The notes under the pieces were generated by a model. The model ran no database searches and was not told where the DNA came from. It was given only the letters and a program-made list of their open reading frames with translations. Both the position numbers and the translations under genes were made by a program. A stretch of DNA of 64,000 nucleotides from Bacteroidales bacterium (GTDB lineage Bacteria; Bacteroidota; Bacteroidia; Bacteroidales; UBA932): positions 1-64,000 of the forward strand of contig JAFZWV010000013.1 of NCBI GenBank assembly GCA_017617035.1, read 5' to 3'. Below, one piece after another: positions 7,959-17,806 of this stretch. How positions within the stretch are numbered: the stretch's first letter is position 1; every line of letters begins with the position of its first letter.

Positions 7959-7966
7959 TAAATTTG
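7959..7966 (+). promoter_or_regulatory. -7 element TAAATTTG for fba
   Basis: Exact consensus match in the short gmk-fba divergent gap, giving a leader of about 30 bases. Confidence 0.65.
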
Positions 7967-8002
7967 TGGGATTTAAGGAAATTCTAAACCCTTTATACAA
8001 TT

Positions 8003-9001
8003 ATGGTATCTTACAAAGAACTTGGCCTTGTGAACACCCGCGAAATGTTCAAGAAGGCCGTCGCTGGCGGATACGCCATCCCTGCATTCAACTTTAACAA
8101 TATGGAGCAGCTCCAAGCCATCATCCAGGCAGCGGCAGAGACTAAGTCTCCCGTTATCCTCCAGGTCAGCAAGGGCGCCCGTAATTATGCAAACCAGACC
8201 CTCCTCCGCTACATGGCAGAGGGTGCCGTCGAGTATGCAAAGGAACTCGGCTGGGAGAATCCTCAGATCGTCCTTCACCTCGACCATGGCGACAGCTTCG
8301 AGACCTGCAAGAGCTGCGTCGACATGGGCTTCAGCTCCGTTATGATCGATGCTTCCGCCCTCCCTTACGAGGAGAACATCGCCCTTACCAAGAAGGTTGT
8401 TGACTACGCACACCAGTTCGACGTAACAGTCGAGGCTGAGCTCGGCGTTCTCGCCGGCGTTGAGGATGAGGTCTCCGCAGCAGAGTCTCATTACACCAAG
8501 CCCGAGGAGGTTATCGACTTCGCAACCCGCACCGGATGCGACTCCCTCGCAATCTCCATCGGAACTTCCCACGGCGCATACAAGTTCACCCGTGAGCAGT
8601 GCACCCTCGACCCTAAGACCGGCCGTCTGGTTCCCCCGCCGCTCGCATTCGACGTCCTTCATGAAATCGAGAAGAAACTCCCCGGTTTCCCTATCGTTCT
8701 CCACGGCTCAAGCTCCGTTCCTCAGGAGTATGTCGATATGATCAACGAACTCGGCGGAAAACTTCCCGACGCAGTCGGTATTCCCGAGGAGCAGCTCCGC
8801 GAAGCTTCGAAGAGCGCTGTCTGCAAGATCAACATCGACTCCGACAGCCGTCTTGCAATGACCGCCGCTATCAGGAAGGTCTTCCACGACAAACCCGGTG
8901 AGTTTGATCCTCGCAAGTACCTCGGCCCTGCCCGCGACGAGATGAAGAAGCTCTACATGCACAAAATCATCAACGTCCTCGGCTCCGACGGAAAAGCCTA
9001 G
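8003..9001 (+). CDS. fba: Class II fructose-1,6-bisphosphate aldolase
   Basis: The 332-residue cytoplasmic zinc enzyme of glycolysis and gluconeogenesis cleaves fructose-1,6-bisphosphate to dihydroxyacetone phosphate and glyceraldehyde-3-phosphate. Visible signatures are AIPAFNFNNMEQLQA near the N-terminus, the zinc/catalytic segment HLDHGDSFE, the VEAELGVLAG segment, the phosphate-binding LAISIGTSHGAYKF and VLHGSSSVPQ, and the NIDSDSRLAMTAA segment. The length and layout fit class II type B enzymes. It has its own promoter (7959-7966) and an intrinsic terminator at 9022-9053, so it is monocistronic. Confidence 0.96.
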   Translation: MVSYKELGLVNTREMFKKAVAGGYAIPAFNFNNMEQLQAIIQAAAETKSPVILQVSKGARNYANQTLLRYMAEGAVEYAKELGWENPQIVLHLDHGDSFETCKSCVDMGFSSVMIDASALPYEENIALTKKVVDYAHQFDVTVEAELGVLAGVEDEVSAAESHYTKPEEVIDFATRTGCDSLAISIGTSHGAYKFTREQCTLDPKTGRLVPPPLAFDVLHEIEKKLPGFPIVLHGSSSVPQEYVDMINELGGKLPDAVGIPEEQLREASKSAVCKINIDSDSRLAMTAAIRKVFHDKPGEFDPRKYLGPARDEMKKLYMHKIINVLGSDGKA

Positions 9002-9021
9002 TCGCTTGATTAATCAATTTA

Positions 9022-9053
9022 GAACCCGACCCCTAAGGCCGGGTTCTTTTTTG
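9022..9053 (+). terminator. Intrinsic terminator of fba
   Basis: GAACCCG pairs with CGGGTTC and is followed by TTTTTT. Confidence 0.88.
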
Positions 9054-9062
9054 CTGCGGCTG

Positions 9063-9075
9063 TGACATTTTGTCA
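9063..9075. promoter_or_regulatory. Palindrome TGACATTTTGTCA upstream of dnaK
   Basis: This perfect TGACA/TGTCA palindrome with a 3-base centre lies 91 bases before the dnaK start. A related TTTGACTGACAAA sequence sits closer, at about 9133-9145. No CIRCE element is present. It is a candidate operator or stress-promoter motif by position only. Confidence 0.4.
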
Positions 9076-9165
9076 TAAAAAAGCAGGTGGCACGGGTTTC
9101 GATGAAGTCTGTATGTCCCTCGGAAAAGAGGGTTTGACTGACAAATAATTAAAACGAATCATATT

Positions 9166-11055
9166 ATGGGAAAAATTATCGGTATCGACCTCGGAACAAC
9201 CAATTCCTGCGTCGCAGTGATGGAAGGCAACCAGCCTACCGTCATCATCAACAATGAAGGCCACCGCACTACTCCTTCGGTAGTCGCTTTTACCGAAGGC
9301 GGCGAGCGCAAGGTCGGTGACACTGCAAAGCGTCAGGCTGTCACCAACCCGAAGAACACAATATTCTCGATCAAACGTTTCATGGGAGAGACCTACGATC
9401 AGGTAGGAAAAGAGATTGCCCGTGTACCTTATTCCGTAGCACGCGGTGAGAACAACACTCCCAGGATCGACATCAGCGGAAAACTCTATTCTCCTCAGGA
9501 GATTTCGGCTATCATCCTTCAGAAGATGAAGAAGACCGCCGAGGATTATCTCCGTCAGGAAGTGACAGAGGCTGTCATTACCGTTCCTGCATACTTCTCC
9601 GACTCTCAGCGCCAAGCTACCAAGGAAGCCGGAAAGATCGCTGGCCTCGATGTCAAGCGTATCATCAACGAGCCTACCGCAGCAGCTCTGGCTTACGGCC
9701 TCGACAAGAAGAACAAGAACATGAAGGTCGCAGTCTACGACCTCGGCGGCGGTACCTTCGATATCTCCATCCTCGAACTTGGCGACGGCGTTTTCGAAGT
9801 CAAGTCCACCAACGGTGACACGCACCTCGGAGGAGACGATTTCGACCAGGTCATCATCGACTGGCTCGCTTCCGAGTTCGCAGCCGAGAACGGCGGCATG
9901 AACCTTAAGAATGACCCCATGGCCCTCCAGAGGCTTAAGGAAGCAGCCGAGAAGGCTAAGATCGAGCTCTCGAACCAGACTTCCGCAGAGATCAACCTCC
10001 CTTACATCACCGCAGTCGACGGTATGCCTAAGCACCTCGTAAAGACCCTCACCAGGGCCAAGTTCGAAGCGCTTTGCGACGACCTCTTCCGCAGGACTGT
10101 CGAGCCTTGCCGCAAGGCCCTCGAGGACGCTCATCTTACCGCATCCCAGATCGACGAAGTCATCCTCGTCGGCGGTTCAACCCGTATCCCTAAGGTTCAG
10201 GAAATCGTCAAGGACTTCTTCGGCAAAGAGCCCAACAAGAGCGTCAACCCCGACGAAGTGGTCGCAGTTGGTGCAGCTATCCAGGGCGGCGTTCTCGCCG
10301 GTGACGTGAAGGACGTTCTCCTTCTCGACGTCACCCCTCTGAGCCTCGGTATCGAGACCCTCGGCGGAGTTATGACAAAACTCATCGAGTCCAACACCAC
10401 CATCCCTGTCCATAAAGACCAGGTCTTCTCTACCGCAGCCGACAACCAGCCTTCAGTAGAAATCAGGGTTCTCCAGGGCGAACGCCCCATGGCAAAGGAT
10501 AACAAACAAATCGGTGTCTTCCATCTCGACGGAATCGCACCGGCTCCTCGTGGAATACCTCAGATTGAAGTTTCCTTCGACATCGATACCAACGGTATCC
10601 TCTCCGTATCCGCTAAAGACAAGGCTACAGGAAAGGAGCAGCACATCAGAATCGAAGCATCCTCCGGTCTTACCGACGCCGAGATCCAGCGTATGAGGGA
10701 CGAGGCCAAGGCCAACGAAGAGGCCGATAAGGCAGAGCGCGAGCGCGTAGATAAGATCAACAACGCAGACGCCCTCACCTTCCAGGTCGACAAATTCCTC
10801 AAGGACAACGGCGATAAGATTCCTGCCGACAAGAAGTCGCAGCTCGAGGCTCCTCTCGCTTCCCTCAAGGAGGCTGTGAAGAACCAGAACATCGCAGACA
10901 TCGACCGCTACACCGAGGAACTCAATAAGATCATGGGCGAGATTTACTCTGCAATGTCAGGCCAGGCCGGCGGCCCCAACCCGGGAGCAGGCCCTCAGCC
11001 CGGCGGTCCTCAGGGCAATCCTCAGAGTGGAAACGATGCTCCTGACGAGCAGTAA
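9166..11055 (+). CDS. dnaK: Hsp70 chaperone DnaK
   Basis: The 629-residue cytosolic ATP-dependent chaperone is of full normal length. The N-terminal ATPase domain shows [17 protein letters not shown], the [14 protein letters not shown] phosphate loop and [14 protein letters not shown]. The substrate domain begins [14 protein letters not shown], and the C-terminus is a Gly/Pro/Gln-rich tail. No dnaJ or grpE is adjacent; dnaK stands alone. No clear TAnnTTTG lies close to the start, but a TGACATTTTGTCA palindrome upstream may mark stress control. A strong symmetrical hairpin follows at 11071-11120. Confidence 0.98.
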   Translation: MGKIIGIDLGTTNSCVAVMEGNQPTVIINNEGHRTTPSVVAFTEGGERKVGDTAKRQAVTNPKNTIFSIKRFMGETYDQVGKEIARVPYSVARGENNTPRIDISGKLYSPQEISAIILQKMKKTAEDYLRQEVTEAVITVPAYFSDSQRQATKEAGKIAGLDVKRIINEPTAAALAYGLDKKNKNMKVAVYDLGGGTFDISILELGDGVFEVKSTNGDTHLGGDDFDQVIIDWLASEFAAENGGMNLKNDPMALQRLKEAAEKAKIELSNQTSAEINLPYITAVDGMPKHLVKTLTRAKFEALCDDLFRRTVEPCRKALEDAHLTASQIDEVILVGGSTRIPKVQEIVKDFFGKEPNKSVNPDEVVAVGAAIQGGVLAGDVKDVLLLDVTPLSLGIETLGGVMTKLIESNTTIPVHKDQVFSTAADNQPSVEIRVLQGERPMAKDNKQIGVFHLDGIAPAPRGIPQIEVSFDIDTNGILSVSAKDKATGKEQHIRIEASSGLTDAEIQRMRDEAKANEEADKAERERVDKINNADALTFQVDKFLKDNGDKIPADKKSQLEAPLASLKEAVKNQNIADIDRYTEELNKIMGEIYSAMSGQAGGPNPGAGPQPGGPQGNPQSGNDAPDEQ

Positions 11056-11070
11056 GCTCTCTTTTAGATA

Positions 11071-11120
11071 AAAAGTTTGCACTAACCTGCGGCAATCCCG
11101 GTGGTTAGTGCAAACTTTTT
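11071..11120. terminator. Long symmetrical terminator hairpin behind dnaK
   Basis: AAAAGTTTGCACTAACC pairs with GGTTAGTGCAAACTTTT over 17 bases, with a 15-base loop, and is followed by T. The stem is unusually long and would also work in the reverse direction. Confidence 0.9.
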
Positions 11121-11208
11121 CAATACATCTTTGAAATAAAAGGGAAAATCATTAACTTCGCAGCGATTAACGATTAGTTTGAGAAAATAATATAAACACA
11201 TACCTATT

Positions 11209-11832
11209 ATGAAACTGAACAACATTTTGAAAGTGGCAGTTCTCGCAGCCCTCGTAATTGTGCCCGTCTCCTGCCAGTCCAAGAAGAAGAAGGCAGCTGA
11301 AGAGGCCGCAAGGATCGCAGCAGAAGAAGCCGCAAGGCAGAAAGCAGCTGAGGAAGAAGCCGCAAGGCTCGCAGCCCGCACCTTCGAACTTTCCGAAAAC
11401 GTCACCGCTGTTGCAAGCGAGACCGTAGCCGACGGAGCAGAGGCTTATCGCCAGGCTCTCGCAGAGGCTAAGAAGGCTACCGCTTACGGCGCAGACTCTT
11501 TCGCAGTTCCTACCGCAGGTCTTCTCTATGCAGACGAAATGTGCTGCATCTCCAACGACGCAAAGGAAACCCTCAAGGAGTTCCTCGATGTCTGGAATGC
11601 TACTGACAAGAAGGCTGTTATCCTTATCGAGGCCTATTCCAACGACGGAACTAAGGCAGCTCCCGAAGGATGCAGCAAGGCCGATTACAACAAGGCTATC
11701 GCAGTCGAGCGTGCAAACCTCGTAAGGGCATGGCTCTATGCCAACCAGGTTCCCGCCCGCAACGTCAAGGTTGCTGAGAATCCCCGCAAGGCCGACGGCG
11801 ACCAGAAACGCGTAAACGTCAGCATCCAGTAA
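11209..11832 (+). CDS. OmpA-like lipoprotein with Ala/Glu coiled-coil linker
   Basis: The 207-residue protein has a lipobox at its N-terminus (LVIVPVSC), a Lys run, then an Ala/Glu/Lys/Arg-rich stretch (about residues 25-60) likely to be a rigid helix. The C-terminal ~100 residues follow the OmpA peptidoglycan-binding pattern: LKEFLDVWNATDKKAVILIEAYSNDG, then a Cys-bounded loop, then AVERANLVRAWLYANQV and a closing KRVNVSIQ. The usual beta-barrel is missing, so this is more like a Pal-type envelope lipoprotein linking membrane and peptidoglycan. The assignment is by pattern, not alignment. It is followed after two bases by the pseudouridine synthase. Confidence 0.65.
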   Translation: MKLNNILKVAVLAALVIVPVSCQSKKKKAAEEAARIAAEEAARQKAAEEEAARLAARTFELSENVTAVASETVADGAEAYRQALAEAKKATAYGADSFAVPTAGLLYADEMCCISNDAKETLKEFLDVWNATDKKAVILIEAYSNDGTKAAPEGCSKADYNKAIAVERANLVRAWLYANQVPARNVKVAENPRKADGDQKRVNVSIQ

Positions 11833-11834
11833 AC

Positions 11835-12551
11835 GTGGCGCAGTACCGCACACTTTCTGACAATGAGATCCGGGACCTTGAGTCCCGGATTCTTTTTGAA
11901 GACAACCACCTGATCGTTGTAAACAAGAAAGTCGGGGAGATAGTCCAGGGCGACAAGACTGGAGACGAGTGTCTTGCCGAAACGCTCAAGGCATATATCG
12001 CCGGACGCGACAACAAACCCGGGCAAGTCTTCATCGGAGTTCCCCACAGACTCGACAGGCCTGTAAGCGGAGTCTGCATTTTTGCCAAGACCTCAAAAGC
12101 CCTGAGCCGTCTGTGCGAAGCATTCCGCACCTCGGAGGCCCACAAAACCTACTGGGCTCTATGCTGCTCAAAACCCGCCAAGCCGGAAGGCCATCTGGAA
12201 GACTGGATGACCAGAAACGAGAAGCAGAACAAATCCTACATAGTTTCCGCCGGACGCGACGGAGCAAAACTCGCCAAACTTAACTATAAATACCTGCGCA
12301 GCACCGACCGTTACCACCTTATAGAGGTGGAACTGCTGACGGGTCGCCACCACCAGATTCGCTGTCAGCTCAGCCACCTGGGCTGTCCCATCAAGGGAGA
12401 TCTCAAATACGGAGCTCCGCGCTCTAATCCCGACGGAGGAATTTGTCTTCACGCTCGAAGCATAAACTTCGTTCACCCTGTCCGCAGGGAGCCGCTTACC
12501 ATCACGGCCGAAGTCCCCTGCTCATGGAAGGGAGTCTACGGGGAAGAGTAG
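11835..12551 (+). CDS. RluA-family RNA pseudouridine synthase
   Basis: The 238-residue enzyme isomerises uridine to pseudouridine in rRNA or tRNA. The catalytic motif HRLDRPVSG contains the active-site Asp74, and the family's LLTGRHHQIRCQL motif follows later. There is no S4 RNA-binding domain, as in the short RluA/TruC-like members, and the target site cannot be assigned. The start used is a GTG two bases after the upstream stop, because it gives the full family N-terminus; no in-frame ATG fits. The 3' end overlaps the convergent AraC-type gene by 50 bases. Confidence 0.88.
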   Translation: MAQYRTLSDNEIRDLESRILFEDNHLIVVNKKVGEIVQGDKTGDECLAETLKAYIAGRDNKPGQVFIGVPHRLDRPVSGVCIFAKTSKALSRLCEAFRTSEAHKTYWALCCSKPAKPEGHLEDWMTRNEKQNKSYIVSAGRDGAKLAKLNYKYLRSTDRYHLIEVELLTGRHHQIRCQLSHLGCPIKGDLKYGAPRSNPDGGICLHARSINFVHPVRREPLTITAEVPCSWKGVYGEE

Positions 12552-12981
12552 CTTCCCTGACTCGCGCCATATATTCGCTGGGGCGCTCCTTCATCATCAG
12601 TTTGAAAGCCGAATTGAAAGTCGGGAGTGTATTGAAGCCTGAAAGCTTCGCCACTTCCTCGATTTTCATATAGGGATCCTTCTTCATAAGCGCCGCGGCA
12701 TATATTATCCTATAGTAATTCACCAGCCAGCGGAAATTGTGTCCCGAGCAAATGTTGATCGTCTTCGACAAAACGGAGCGGCTGCAGAAAAGGCGTTTCG
12801 CGAGCTGCCCGACGCAGAAATCTCCGTCCAGCCATGGTCTTTTCTCCTCCATCAGTCCCAAAACCTTGGAATAGAGCTTCGTCATATGTGGCGCATTGTC
12901 CTCGATGTATGACAGATCCGGAGAAACGGGGCGGGAAGGAGGGGCGGGCTTTCGCCTTCTGAAAAACGCGAACAGATTCAT
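12502..12981 (-). CDS. AraC-type helix-turn-helix regulator
   Basis: The protein is 159 residues from the chosen ATG. The C-terminal two-thirds form an AraC/XylS DNA-binding domain: FCVGQLAKRLFCSRSVLSKT, NFRWLVNYYRIIYAAALMKK, then KIEEVAKLSGFNTLPTFNSA with PSEYMARVR. There is no sensor domain, only a short basic N-terminus (FFRRRKPAPPSRP). The frame could extend to 13029, but a TATATTTG promoter element at 13005-13012 lies inside that extension, so the later start is chosen. The regulated genes are unknown. Its last 50 bases overlap the pseudouridine synthase gene on the other strand. Confidence 0.85.
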   Translation of the reverse strand: MNLFAFFRRRKPAPPSRPVSPDLSYIEDNAPHMTKLYSKVLGLMEEKRPWLDGDFCVGQLAKRLFCSRSVLSKTINICSGHNFRWLVNYYRIIYAAALMKKDPYMKIEEVAKLSGFNTLPTFNSAFKLMMKERPSEYMARVREATLPRRLPSMSRGLRP

Positions 12982-13004
12982 AGTTTCAATTGTTGGTCCG
13001 AAGG

Positions 13005-13012
13005 CAAATATA
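13005..13012 (-). promoter_or_regulatory. -7 element TATATTTG for the AraC-type regulator
   Basis: Exact match 23 bases before the ATG at 12981. It decides against the longer reading frame. Confidence 0.68.
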
Positions 13013-13015
13013 TCA

Positions 13016-13051
13016 AAAAATCCCGCCACAACATACTGTAGCGGGATTTTT
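13016..13051 (-). terminator. Intrinsic terminator of the yitT-like operon
   Basis: AAAAATCCCGC pairs with GCGGGATTTTT. On the minus strand the T-run lies downstream of the YitT-family gene ending at 13082. Confidence 0.88.
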
Positions 13052-13081
13052 CAGAAACTTTGTGACGAATTTTTATGAAAA

Positions 13082-14020
13082 TTATTTTTTTCGTCCAGTT
13101 TTGATTGACTCGAAACCCTTGCCGTAAACACCAGTCACAGATGACACTGAGAGGAATGCGTTGGGGTCAATCCTCTTGATTTCTCGCAAAAGTATATTAA
13201 GGTCGTTCTTACGGGTGATTACCATCAGGACTTCAGTATTTTCCTTAGTATACCAGCCTTTTCCGTCGAGGACGGTAACTCCGCGGTGGAGATTCTCGGT
13301 AATCATATCGGCTATCTCCCTATAGTGCTTGGACAAAACGAACAGTTGGACACTCTGTCTGGAACCCTGGATAGTGAGATCGAGGACCGCGCTCACAAGC
13401 GCAATCAGAATGAAACCGTAGACGACTGTCGTAATCTTCTCCACAAAAGGCAGAGCGTTGCCGTCGGCATCGAACGAAGGGACGAGCAGCGAAGAGAGAA
13501 TAATCACTGCATCGGTGATAAGGACCATTCGTCCGGGCGAGACATTGCGGTACTTGTTCACAACAAGCGCGATTATATCCGTTCCACCTGTACTACCTCC
13601 CTGCGACATGGTAAGACCTATTCCAAAACCGACCATGATGGCGCCCATAATGGTGCTCATCAGTTTACCGTTTGCCAGTGCTATCTGATCGATAAAGGCA
13701 AATGGAATAATGTCCTGGAACACATTGAGTCCGACTGAAGCGATGAGGATAGCATAAACCGTCTTCACTCCGAAATTGCGCCCAAGAGTCATAAGCGCCA
13801 CAATCAGCAAGATGACATTGAGCGCAAAATAGGTGTAACCCATTTTGATGAATCCGTGGGTCGCGTATTGGATGATTGAAGCGATACCGGTAACTCCGCC
13901 ACCGACGAGGTGGTTGGGGACCAGGAAGATGCTCCATCCAAGGACGTAGCAGAGGATTCCGAAGGTGATAAGGGCATACTCCTTAAACCCTACGAGTACC
14001 TTTTTTGTGTTAAGACTCAT
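13082..14020 (-). CDS. YitT-family membrane protein (DUF161/DUF2179), second of two
   Basis: The 312-residue protein has about six hydrophobic helices in its first ~200 residues, including the family's glycine-rich GGGVTGIASIIQYATHG and SQGGSTGGTDIIALVVNKY. A soluble C-terminal DUF2179 domain follows (GVTVLDGKGWYTKENTEVLMVITRK). YitT proteins are integral inner-membrane proteins of undetermined function. It overlaps the upstream paralogue by 11 bases and ends in a strong terminator, completing a leuS-yitT-yitT unit. Confidence 0.88.
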   Translation of the reverse strand: MSLNTKKVLVGFKEYALITFGILCYVLGWSIFLVPNHLVGGGVTGIASIIQYATHGFIKMGYTYFALNVILLIVALMTLGRNFGVKTVYAILIASVGLNVFQDIIPFAFIDQIALANGKLMSTIMGAIMVGFGIGLTMSQGGSTGGTDIIALVVNKYRNVSPGRMVLITDAVIILSSLLVPSFDADGNALPFVEKITTVVYGFILIALVSAVLDLTIQGSRQSVQLFVLSKHYREIADMITENLHRGVTVLDGKGWYTKENTEVLMVITRKNDLNILLREIKRIDPNAFLSVSSVTGVYGKGFESIKTGRKK

Positions 14021-14951
14021 TCTTTTTTCCTTTTTTAATCAGCGACTTGGCGTCGTTCATTCCTCCCTTGATTTCTTCGAAACCTTCTCCATAGACACTC
14101 TTGGTGGTGGAAACAGACATGAAGGCGCGTGGATCGAGGGCCTTGATTTCTTTCATAAGCGAGGAGAACTCTCCCCTGTTGATAAGGATCAGAAGGACGT
14201 TCTTCTCCTTCTTGGTATACCATCCCTGAGCCTTGAGAACGGTCACTCCCCTCTCCATGTCTTTGATAATGTGGTCTGCTATCTCCTTGTATTTCTCAGA
14301 GAATACCAGCAACTGGAAAGTGGATTTGTGGCCGCCCACGATATCGTCTATCAGGAGGTTGAAAATCACGATTTCAACCACACCGTAGGTCATGTCGGTA
14401 AAGGTCCTTCCGGGCAGCAAAAGCAGCAATGCTACGGTAATGAGGTCCGTAATCATGAATACCACGCTGAGCTGAACCGGATAGTACTTGTTGATCATGA
14501 TTGCCACGATATCCGTACCTCCTGTACTTCCGCCGAAGCGTATGACCAGACCCAGTCCGGTAGCCTCAAGAGTACCCGCAATCACCGGCACCAGAAGGGT
14601 GTCCTTCACGTAGAAAAATCCTTCCGGGGTGCACTGAAGGAACGGAACGCTCGCTATCACCTGCATCGCCACCGTCGACATGAGAATTGCGTAGATGGTC
14701 TTGAAACCAAAGCCGATACCCATCGCGAAAACGGCGATTATAATCAACAGGGCGTTGATGCCTATGTAAGTATACTGAGCAGGAATCAACCCTCCAGTGG
14801 CATATTGGATAATGGTCGAAAGACCCATCATGCCGCCAGCGGACATGTTCGAGGGTATCATGAAGCCCTCCCATGCCCAAGCGAAAATAAAACAGGCCAG
14901 GGTAATAACCAGGTAATCCTGAATCAGTAAACGGACCTTTGAAGCTGACAT
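14010..14951 (-). CDS. YitT-family membrane protein (DUF161/DUF2179), first of two
   Basis: The 313-residue protein has the same architecture as its downstream neighbour: MSAGGMMGLSTIIQYATGG and RFGGSTGGTDIVAIMINKYY in the membrane half, then GVTVLKAQGWYTKKEKNVLL in the DUF2179 half. The two genes are clearly a tandem duplication that has since diverged. The ATG shares its last base (14951) with the TAA of leuS, implying translational coupling to leuS. Function is unknown for the family. Confidence 0.88.
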   Translation of the reverse strand: MSASKVRLLIQDYLVITLACFIFAWAWEGFMIPSNMSAGGMMGLSTIIQYATGGLIPAQYTYIGINALLIIIAVFAMGIGFGFKTIYAILMSTVAMQVIASVPFLQCTPEGFFYVKDTLLVPVIAGTLEATGLGLVIRFGGSTGGTDIVAIMINKYYPVQLSVVFMITDLITVALLLLLPGRTFTDMTYGVVEIVIFNLLIDDIVGGHKSTFQLLVFSEKYKEIADHIIKDMERGVTVLKAQGWYTKKEKNVLLILINRGEFSSLMKEIKALDPRAFMSVSTTKSVYGEGFEEIKGGMNDAKSLIKKGKKNES

Positions 14952-17683
14952 TACTTGACTACGATATTGATAATTCTTCCGGGCACTACTATCACTTTAA
15001 CGATAGACTGGCCTTCGAGAACATATTTGGCCGTCTGGGGCAGAGCCCTTACCGCAGCCTCAACCTCAGCGGGAGAAGCGCTCTTCGGAAGATCTACCGT
15101 GAAGCGCATCTTGCCGTTGAACTGAACCGGATAAGTGACGTTGTCTTCGACTGTATAAGCCTCGACATACTCGGGGAAAGCGGCGTCGCACACGCTTGTC
15201 GTATGGCCGAGTGCCTCCCAAAGTTCCTCCGCCATATGGGGAGCGAAGGGAGAAAGAAGCACTACGAGGGGCTCGAGCACTTCGCGCTTATGGCACTCAC
15301 CAAGCTCGGACAGGGCAATCATAAAGGCGCTGATGTTGGTATTATACGACATGGCCTCTATATCCTCCTGCTCCTTGCCGATAAGCTTATGGAGAGCCTT
15401 GAGTTCGGCGGGAGAAGCTTTTTCGTCGACAACCAACCACTGATCGCGGTCGTAGAACAGCCTCCAGAATTTCTTGAGGAAGCGGTTCACGCCGTCGATA
15501 CCCTTGGTATCCCAAGGCTTGCTCTGCTCGATGGGTCCGAGGAACATCTCATACAGACGAAGAGTATCTGCTCCGTAGGTATCGCATATATCGTCGGGGT
15601 TGACGACATTGTACATGCTCTTGCTCATCTTCTCAACGGCCCATCCGCAGATGTATTCACCATTTTCGAGGACGAACTCCGCATCCGCGAACTCCGGTCT
15701 CCAGGCCTTGAAAGCGTCGAGATCGAGCTTGTCGTTACGGACGATATTGATGTCGACATGGATCTCGGTAGTCTCATACTGATCCTTGAGGCCGAGCGAG
15801 ACGAACTTATTGGTGCCGACTATACGGTAAACGAAGTTCGAACGGCCCTGGATCATGCCCTGGTTCACGAGCTTCGCAAACGGCTCGTCGCAGCAGACGT
15901 ATCCGAGATCGAAGAGGAACTTGTTCCAGAAACGCGAGTAGATGAGGTGTCCTGTTGCATGTTCGGTTCCGCCCACATAGAGGTCGACGTTGCGCCAGTA
16001 TTCGTTGGCCTTGCGGCTCACCAGGGCCTCACCGTTGTGCGGGTCCATGTAGCGCAGGTAGTATGCCGACGAACCGGCGAAACCGGGCATGGTCGAAGTC
16101 TCGAGCGGGTAGCCCTTATATGTCCAGTCCTTCGCGCGGGCAAGCGGCGGTTCACCGTTGGCGGACGGCTTGAACGACTCGATCTCGGGCAGGGTCAGCG
16201 GCAGATCCTTTTCGTCCACGGGCATAGGGATGCCGTCCTTGTAGTAGATAGGGAACGGCTCGCCCCAGTAGCGCTGGCGGCTGAAGATAGCGTCGCGCAG
16301 CCTGTAGTTGGTCTTGCGGCGTCCAAGGCCATGGGCCTCGGCATAGTCCTTCGCAGCCTCGATGGCCACCTTGACGTCCATGCCATTAAGGAAGCCGCTG
16401 TTGCACATCTTACCCTCCTTCGCGTCGAACGACTGCTCGGAAACGTCGCAGCCCTCGATAATCGGGACGATAGGCAGGCCGAACTTCTTCGCGAAGGCGT
16501 AGTCGCGGCTGTCGTGGGCCGGAACGGCCATGATGGCTCCGGTGCCATAGCCGGCAAGCACATATTCGCTGATCCAGATGGGCACCTTCTCGCCCGTAAG
16601 CGGGTTGATGCCGTAGGAGCCGGCGAACACGCCAGTGACCGACTTGGTCTCGGCGATGCGCTCCCTTTCGGTCTTCTTGCGGACCTCCTTTACGTAGGCC
16701 GCAACAGCGTCCTTCCGCGACTCGGCTGTCAACTGGTCGACCAGCTCGCTTTCGGGGGCCAGGACCATGAAGGTAACGCCGAAGATGGTGTCGACCCTGG
16801 TCGTAAAGATGGTGACCGGCAGTTCGCGGCCGTCGCAGACAGTATTGAACACGACTTCGGTGCCCTCGGACTTGCCTATCCAGTTGCGCTGCATCTCCTT
16901 CAGGGAGTCTGTCCATGAAAGGGAGTCGAGGCTCTCGAGCAGGCGTCCGGCGTAAGTTGAAACGCGCAGCTGCCACTGCTTCATCTTCTTCTGCTCCACC
17001 GGGAATCCGCCGCGCACGCTAAGGCCGTCCTTGACTTCGTCGTTGGCAAGAACGGTCCCAAGACCTTCGCACCAGTTGACCGAGGTCTCGCCAAGATAGG
17101 CGATACGCCAGCGCATGAGGATATCAGACTTCTCCTTCTCGGAGGCGGCAGCCCACATCTCGGGGGTGACGTCTTCATAGCCGGTAGTCTCCAGTTTCGC
17201 GATGAGCTCTTCTATCGGGCGGGCCTTGTTCTGAGCCGGATCGAACCAGCTGCCGAACATCTTGAGGAAGGCCCACTGCGTCCATTTGTAATACTCCGGA
17301 TCGCAGGTTCTCACTTCGCGCGACCAGTCATAGCAGAAGCCGATGCGGTCGAGCTGCTCGCGGTAGCGGGCGATGTTTTTCATAGTAGTGACTTCAGGGT
17401 GCTGGCCCGTCTGGATGGCGTACTGTTCGGCAGGAAGGCCGAAAGCGTCGTAGCCCATGGGGTGAAGCACATTGAAGCCCCTGAGGCGCTTATAGCGGGA
17501 GTAGATATCGCTGGCAATATAACCGAGCGGATGTCCGACATGAAGGCCCGCTCCCGAAGGATACGGGAACATGTCCAACACATAAAACTTGGGCTTAGAG
17601 CTATCCTCAGAAACTTTATACGTTCCCTCGGAGCGCCATTTTTCCTGCCATTTGCGCTCTATCTTCTTAAAATCGTAATCCAT
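14951..17683 (-). CDS. leuS: Leucyl-tRNA synthetase
   Basis: The class I synthetase charges tRNA-Leu and is 910 residues from the chosen start. The HIGH-type motif appears as [14 protein letters not shown], the editing domain includes [17 protein letters not shown], and the KMSKS loop is [16 protein letters not shown]. The frame could start at 17707, but the ATG at 17683 ([16 protein letters not shown]) matches the family's N-terminus and the extra residues look like leader. No -7 element is obvious upstream; structured element B lies there. It is coupled to the two YitT genes. Confidence 0.97.
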   Translation of the reverse strand: MDYDFKKIERKWQEKWRSEGTYKVSEDSSKPKFYVLDMFPYPSGAGLHVGHPLGYIASDIYSRYKRLRGFNVLHPMGYDAFGLPAEQYAIQTGQHPEVTTMKNIARYREQLDRIGFCYDWSREVRTCDPEYYKWTQWAFLKMFGSWFDPAQNKARPIEELIAKLETTGYEDVTPEMWAAASEKEKSDILMRWRIAYLGETSVNWCEGLGTVLANDEVKDGLSVRGGFPVEQKKMKQWQLRVSTYAGRLLESLDSLSWTDSLKEMQRNWIGKSEGTEVVFNTVCDGRELPVTIFTTRVDTIFGVTFMVLAPESELVDQLTAESRKDAVAAYVKEVRKKTERERIAETKSVTGVFAGSYGINPLTGEKVPIWISEYVLAGYGTGAIMAVPAHDSRDYAFAKKFGLPIVPIIEGCDVSEQSFDAKEGKMCNSGFLNGMDVKVAIEAAKDYAEAHGLGRRKTNYRLRDAIFSRQRYWGEPFPIYYKDGIPMPVDEKDLPLTLPEIESFKPSANGEPPLARAKDWTYKGYPLETSTMPGFAGSSAYYLRYMDPHNGEALVSRKANEYWRNVDLYVGGTEHATGHLIYSRFWNKFLFDLGYVCCDEPFAKLVNQGMIQGRSNFVYRIVGTNKFVSLGLKDQYETTEIHVDINIVRNDKLDLDAFKAWRPEFADAEFVLENGEYICGWAVEKMSKSMYNVVNPDDICDTYGADTLRLYEMFLGPIEQSKPWDTKGIDGVNRFLKKFWRLFYDRDQWLVVDEKASPAELKALHKLIGKEQEDIEAMSYNTNISAFMIALSELGECHKREVLEPLVVLLSPFAPHMAEELWEALGHTTSVCDAAFPEYVEAYTVEDNVTYPVQFNGKMRFTVDLPKSASPAEVEAAVRALPQTAKYVLEGQSIVKVIVVPGRIINIVVK

Positions 17684-17700
17684 TACTACTAATGAAATCC

Positions 17701-17804
17701 AAAGCAATGGCCTGCCTCTAAAAGCGGCATTTTCCCGGACTAGGGTCGCTTCAGACGCTCAGCGTCGCCAAGCGATAGCCGCTTTTAGAGGCTGGCCTTG
17801 CTTT
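17701..17804 (+). repeat. Structured element B
   Basis: The left arm (AAAGCAATGGCCTGCCTC..., 17701-17728) pairs with the right arm (GCCGCTTTTAGAGGCTGGCC..., to 17804). The core ATTTTCCCGGACTAGGGTCG is identical to the other copies. The inner stem here is GTCGCTT/AAGCGAT, a paired C-G to T-A replacement compared with GTCGCC/GGCGAT elsewhere. The apical hairpin is GACGC-TCA-GCGTC. It lies between the SPOR gene stop and the leuS start, antisense to both. Confidence 0.85.
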
Positions 17805-17806
17805 TA

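Noticed and set aside
9073..10134. 353-residue open frame opposite dnaK
   Set aside because: Antisense shadow; dnaK motifs are intact on the plus strand.
14939..16918. 659-residue open frame on the plus strand opposite leuS
   Set aside because: It mirrors leuS codon for codon, has no recognisable domain, and leuS carries all synthetase motifs. Long antisense frames are expected from the GC-rich third positions.
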